From: Hymenobacter psychrophilus
Lineage (GTDB): Bacteria; Bacteroidota; Bacteroidia; Cytophagales; Hymenobacteraceae
DNA: 64,000 nt
Assembly (NCBI RefSeq): GCF_900107135.1
Contig: NZ_FNOV01000008.1
Coordinates: forward strand, 62,001 to 126,000
Direction of reading: 5' to 3'
Shown here: piece by piece, positions 60,681 to 64,000 of the stretch
How the letters are laid out: each line of letters opens with the position of its first letter
How positions within the stretch are numbered: position 1 is the stretch's first letter
The notes under the pieces: generated by a model
What the model saw: the letters and a program-made list of their open reading frames with translations, nothing else
The model's database searches: none
What the model was told of the DNA's origin: nothing
Made by a program: the position numbers and the translations under genes

Positions 60681-61946
60681 ATGAAATTTAAGTCTCTACT
60701 TCTAGCAGGAGGTGCGCTGCTCTCGGCAACCGCGGCTTCGGCAGGCGGCTACCAGGTAACGCTGGCCGGCATCAAAAACAACGGCATGGGTGGTGTCGGC
60801 GTGGGCCTGTCCCTCGACCAGGCGGCCATGTTTTACAACCCCGGTGCCCTGGCTATGGTGCGCGACCGAGGCGTGCAGATTGGCGCCAACTTCACGTTTG
60901 CCCGCAACTCTTTTGTGGCCGAAGGCAGCAGCACGCAGCGCGAACTGCGCAACAGCGTGGTGACGCCGGTAAGCCTGTTTGCCGGTTTCGGCCCCCAAGA
61001 GGGTAAGTTTCGGGCGGGTATTGCCGTGTACACGCCTTTCGGTAGCAAGCTGCAGTACGCCGACGGCTGGGAAGGCCGCACCTCGCTCACCGATATCGAC
61101 CTGAAGTCGGTGTTCGTGCAGCCCACCGTCAGCTACGCCATCACCGACCAGTTGAGCATCGGAGCCGGCCTGGTAGTGCTGGCTTACGGCGCCGTAAACC
61201 TGCAACGCGACATTCCGTTGCCCGACTCGTTCGGCCACATTGAGCTCGATGGCAAGGCGGAAACCAAGTTCGGCGTCAACGCTGGCATTTTCTTCAAGCC
61301 TTCCGAAAAACTGAGCGTGGGCGTGAGCTACCGCTCGAAAATTGATGCCCGGGTAAAGGACGGCGACGTAACCTTCAGCGGCCTCTCGCCCGCTTTCGCC
61401 CCAAATTTCCAAGCTACCAAGTTCTCGGCTACGCTGCCCCTTATTGCTACTACCAGCATCGGTTTCGGCATTATGCCTACCGAAAACCTGACGATTGGCA
61501 TTGATGCCAGCTTGGCCAACTGGAGCGCCTACAAAACCCTGCGCTTCGATTTCGACCAACCTATCCTCGATTCCAAGACCCGCCTGCCTACTACAGTAAG
61601 CGAGTCGAAGCGCGAGTACCAAGACGCCCTGACGTTCCGCGTGGGTGCCCAGTACAAGCTCACCAGCGGCCTGGTAGTGCGCGCCGGCGGCTCGTATGAC
61701 GAGAGCCCGGTGAAAGACGGTTTCGTAACGCCCGAAACGCCTGACAACGACCGCATTGGTGGTACCCTGGGTGCTTCCTACAACTTCGGCAAATTCGGGG
61801 TTGACCTTTCGGCCCAGTACGTCGGCATCAAGAAGCGTACCCAGACCCAGCAGGAGCTGGTGACGAATGGCACCACCGACCGGATTGCCGGCACCTACAA
61901 GACCAACATCGTGATTCCCGGCATCGGCCTGAATTACACCTTCTAG
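60681..61946 (+). CDS. OmpP1/FadL-family outer-membrane transporter
   Basis: I chose the ATG at 60681 (MKFKSLLLAGGALLSATAAS), giving 421 residues with a signal peptide (cleavage after ASA). The mature N-terminus GGYQVTLAGIKNNGMGGVGV and the plug motif DQAAMFYNPGALAMV are typical, as are the long beta-barrel strands to the terminal IVIPGIGLNYTF. It takes up long-chain fatty acids or other hydrophobic compounds. A GDSL lipoprotein gene follows 27 bases downstream, a common pairing in Bacteroidetes. Confidence 0.93.
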   Translation: MKFKSLLLAGGALLSATAASAGGYQVTLAGIKNNGMGGVGVGLSLDQAAMFYNPGALAMVRDRGVQIGANFTFARNSFVAEGSSTQRELRNSVVTPVSLFAGFGPQEGKFRAGIAVYTPFGSKLQYADGWEGRTSLTDIDLKSVFVQPTVSYAITDQLSIGAGLVVLAYGAVNLQRDIPLPDSFGHIELDGKAETKFGVNAGIFFKPSEKLSVGVSYRSKIDARVKDGDVTFSGLSPAFAPNFQATKFSATLPLIATTSIGFGIMPTENLTIGIDASLANWSAYKTLRFDFDQPILDSKTRLPTTVSESKREYQDALTFRVGAQYKLTSGLVVRAGGSYDESPVKDGFVTPETPDNDRIGGTLGASYNFGKFGVDLSAQYVGIKKRTQTQQELVTNGTTDRIAGTYKTNIVIPGIGLNYTF

Positions 61947-61973
61947 TTCTAACCGCGACTCACTCCTGATTCC

Positions 61974-63398
61974 ATGAATACTACTTTGTTTCGTAAATCT
62001 GCGCCGATGCTGGCCCTGCTGGGCCTTGGCCTGAGCGCCTGCCAGCCCGACCTGGAAAAGGACTTCGAGCCCAGCAATGGCACGGCCGATTTCTCCAACT
62101 ACATTGCCGTGGGCAACTCGCTCACGGCCGGCTTCTCCGACGGTGGCCTCTACCTGGAAGGCCAGCAGCAGTCGTTTCCGGCTATTCTGGCGCAGCAGTT
62201 CGCCACGGTAGGCGGCGGCGAATTCGTGCAGCCGCTGTTCGGTGCGGGCCAGGAAAATGGTTCGGGCTACCTGCGTCTGGCCAATATCGTAAACGGGCTT
62301 CCCGTTACGGCTAGTGTAAACACCAACTTGGCACTGCGCCAGGGCGCTACGGCGGCCCGGCCGCTTTATACCAAGTTCACCGGCCAGATAAACAACCTGG
62401 GCGTACCGGGCATCCGCCTGTCGGATATCGAAACGGCGGGCTACGGCAGCGTGCTGGGCAACCCCTTCTTCGAGCGGATTACGCCCGACGCGCAGGCTAC
62501 CCAAACGTATTTGCAGCGGGTAGCGGCTTCTAATCCTACCTTCTTTACCAACTGGCTGGGCAACAACGATGTGCTGGGCTTCGCTACCGCCGGTGGTGCT
62601 GCCAACTCGCTCACTTCGGTAGCCGACTTCACCGACAAGAACTCGAAGGTGATTGATGCGCTGACCGCCACGGGCGCTAAGGGCGTGGTAGCTACCATTC
62701 CCGATGTAACGACGATTCCGTTCTTCACTACTGTGGGCCCCAGCTTCCGCACTACGCTGGAAGCGGGCAAGGTATCCGGTTTGGTTATTCAGACGGGTGC
62801 TGCCCCCGGCGGCGCTACCTCGGCCAACCGCAAGCCAATTACGACCGGTGACATCAAGGCAGTGGATGGCACGGGCCGGCAGTTGTTCACCCTGCTTTCC
62901 TCGCCCTTCCTGCCCCTGGTGGGCACGAAAACGGGCCGCCCGTGGCGCTACGTGTATGGCCAGAGCGGGCAGCCTGCTGCAGGCTTCCCATTGTTCCTAG
63001 CTGCCTACGGCATTGACACCACGGCTGCTTTCGGCGTGTCGGCTGGCAACCCCATCCCGAGCCTGTTCGTGCTCGACGATGTAGAGCAGGGCCAGGTAAG
63101 AACTGCTACAAACAACTTTAACGCCGCCATCAAAACCAAGGCGGCGGCTAAGGGACTGGCTGTGTTCGATGCCAATGCCTTCTTCTCGACGGTAGCCTCC
63201 AACGGCTTGGTAGTAAACGGTGTAAATAACACGGCTGGTTTCGTGAGCGGCAACCTGTTCTCGCTTGACGGTGTGCACCCCACGCCCCGCGGCTACGCTG
63301 TTGTGGCCAACGAAATGATCAAGGTTATCAACTCGACCTACGGCGCCAAAGTGCCAACCGTAAACCCGACTAGCTACCGGGGCGTGAAGTTCCCGTAA
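61974..63398 (+). CDS. SGNH/GDSL-family lipoprotein hydrolase
   Basis: 474 residues with a lipobox LSACQP (Cys 23). SGNH blocks: block I AVGNSLTAGFSDGGLY (Ser 49), block III-type LGNNDVLGFA (Asn) and block V DGVHPTPRGYAVVANEMI (Asp and His). The Ser block reads GNSL rather than GDSL. It would hydrolyse esters at the cell surface and could release fatty acids for the FadL porin encoded directly upstream. No other gene lies between. Confidence 0.9.
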   Translation: MNTTLFRKSAPMLALLGLGLSACQPDLEKDFEPSNGTADFSNYIAVGNSLTAGFSDGGLYLEGQQQSFPAILAQQFATVGGGEFVQPLFGAGQENGSGYLRLANIVNGLPVTASVNTNLALRQGATAARPLYTKFTGQINNLGVPGIRLSDIETAGYGSVLGNPFFERITPDAQATQTYLQRVAASNPTFFTNWLGNNDVLGFATAGGAANSLTSVADFTDKNSKVIDALTATGAKGVVATIPDVTTIPFFTTVGPSFRTTLEAGKVSGLVIQTGAAPGGATSANRKPITTGDIKAVDGTGRQLFTLLSSPFLPLVGTKTGRPWRYVYGQSGQPAAGFPLFLAAYGIDTTAAFGVSAGNPIPSLFVLDDVEQGQVRTATNNFNAAIKTKAAAKGLAVFDANAFFSTVASNGLVVNGVNNTAGFVSGNLFSLDGVHPTPRGYAVVANEMIKVINSTYGAKVPTVNPTSYRGVKFP

Positions 63399-63421
63399 CG
63401 GGCTCTTCCCGCTGCTTATCT

Positions 63422-63458
63422 AAAAGCTCCCGCCTTTACCAAGGCGGGAGCTTTTTTT
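63422..63458. terminator. terminator between convergent genes
   Basis: AAAAGCTCCCGCCTT, a 4-base loop, then AAGGCGGGAGCTTTTTTT: a strong terminator 23 bases after the GDSL gene stop and before the end of the reductase gene. Confidence 0.9.
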
Positions 63459-63481
63459 GTGCAATAAAACAGGGCTGCTGT

Positions 63482-64000
63482 TTATAGCTGCACCGGTTGC
63501 AGTACCTCGGGCAGCGCCGGGGCGGTTTCGCCGGCGAGGCGGGCGGCGATGAGCTGGGCGTGGTAGCGGCCGTTCTCGATAAACCAGCGGCTGGTATTGC
63601 GGCCGCCGCACACGGTGCCGGCCAGGTACAGGCCGGGGCGGTTGGTTTCGAGGGTTTCGGCGTCGTGACTGGGCGTCTGGGCAGCATCGCTGCCGCAGTT
63701 GATGCCCAGGGCCGCCAGAAACGAGAAGTCGGGGTGGTAGCCGGTGAGGGCGTACACGAACTGGGCCGGCAGCGTGCGCGGCCCCTCGGGCGTGCTGACT
63801 TCCACCGCCCCGGGCGTAATGCTGGTGACGGTGGTGTTGAACAGGGCCCCGATGCGGCCCTCCTTGATGCGGTTGACAAGGTCGGGCCGGATCCAGTACT
63901 TAACGGATTCGGGAATGTCGGGGCCGCGCACGAGCAGCGTGGGGCGGGCGCCGGCCCGCATCAACTGCAGTGCCGCTTTGGCGGCCGAGTTTTTGGCCCC
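63482..64000 (-). CDS. YpdA-like FAD/NAD(P) oxidoreductase (partial, N-terminus beyond window)
   Basis: The last 172 residues of a nucleotide-disulfide oxidoreductase; the frame is open to base 64000 (GAKNSAAKAALQLMRAGARP). Features are the second dinucleotide-fold region, VYALTGYHPDFSFLAALGI, and RPGLYLAGTVCGGRNTSRWF near the C-terminus, as in YpdA-type bacillithiol-disulfide reductases of Bacteroidetes and Firmicutes. It would reduce low-molecular-weight disulfides with NADPH. Confidence 0.82.
   Translation of the reverse strand, partial: GAKNSAAKAALQLMRAGARPTLLVRGPDIPESVKYWIRPDLVNRIKEGRIGALFNTTVTSITPGAVEVSTPEGPRTLPAQFVYALTGYHPDFSFLAALGINCGSDAAQTPSHDAETLETNRPGLYLAGTVCGGRNTSRWFIENGRYHAQLIAARLAGETAPALPEVLQPVQL

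Overview
The window is GC-rich bacterial chromosome of a Hymenobacter-like member of the Bacteroidetes (Cytophagales). The evidence is a matrixin with a type IX secretion C-terminal sorting domain, a FadL porin followed by a GDSL lipoprotein, GIN/DUF2807 and DUF4159 proteins, a BlaI/BlaR1-TonB pair, a YpdA-type disulfide reductase, genes without clear Shine-Dalgarno sites, and repeated TAnnTTTG-like -7 boxes upstream of starts. I saw no rRNA, tRNA, CRISPR array, phage or intact transposon. The dispersed repeats are short palindromes.

Left part (1-16.9 kb, almost all on the minus strand). A DUF4159 gene runs off the left edge. Bases 718-7499 hold a lipid-enzyme cluster whose gene content matches E. 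coli ynbA-ynbB-ynbC-ynbD: a CDP-alcohol phosphatidyltransferase, a CdsA-like cytidylyltransferase, an alpha/beta hydrolase-methyltransferase fusion and a PAP2-dual-specificity phosphatase fusion. A PlsC-type acyltransferase, a frameshifted SseB-like gene and a small membrane protein are added here. This is the best candidate for a poorly described system. Two tandem tldD-tldE pairs follow (7.8-14.1 kb); the TldD proteins carry Tat signals and the TldE proteins have no signal. A McrBC type IV restriction system lies at 14.4-16.9 kb.

Middle part (17-38 kb). A thioredoxin-fold protein lacking CXXC is followed by a GAF-GAF-sigma54 activator divergent from a TolC / UspA / EmrA / EmrB efflux block. 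After these come a BLUF blue-light sensor, an unknown lipoprotein, blaI-blaR1, a lipoprotein hydrolase, a pRiA4b ORF-3 protein and a penicillin acylase with a small membrane protein. A beta-barrel protein and a gene of unknown function split by a run of 41 C complete this part; the split gene is divergent from a hexapeptide acyltransferase.

Right part (38-64 kb). This holds a complete RND efflux operon (adaptor, pump, outer-membrane factor), RlpA-SPOR, DUF72, a T9SS-targeted matrixin, a FabH-like ketoacyl synthase, GIN, M13 peptidase, ArfB, MgtE and cyanophycinase genes, the FadL + GDSL pair, and a YpdA-like reductase cut by the right edge.

Intergenic regions are unusually structured. There are at least five copies or relatives of a GTCATtCTGAGC palindrome family, a second family built on AGCTGTTAGC, several long perfect hairpins between genes, and C/A/T-rich leaders made of CACCATCTCACC-like units just before start codons.
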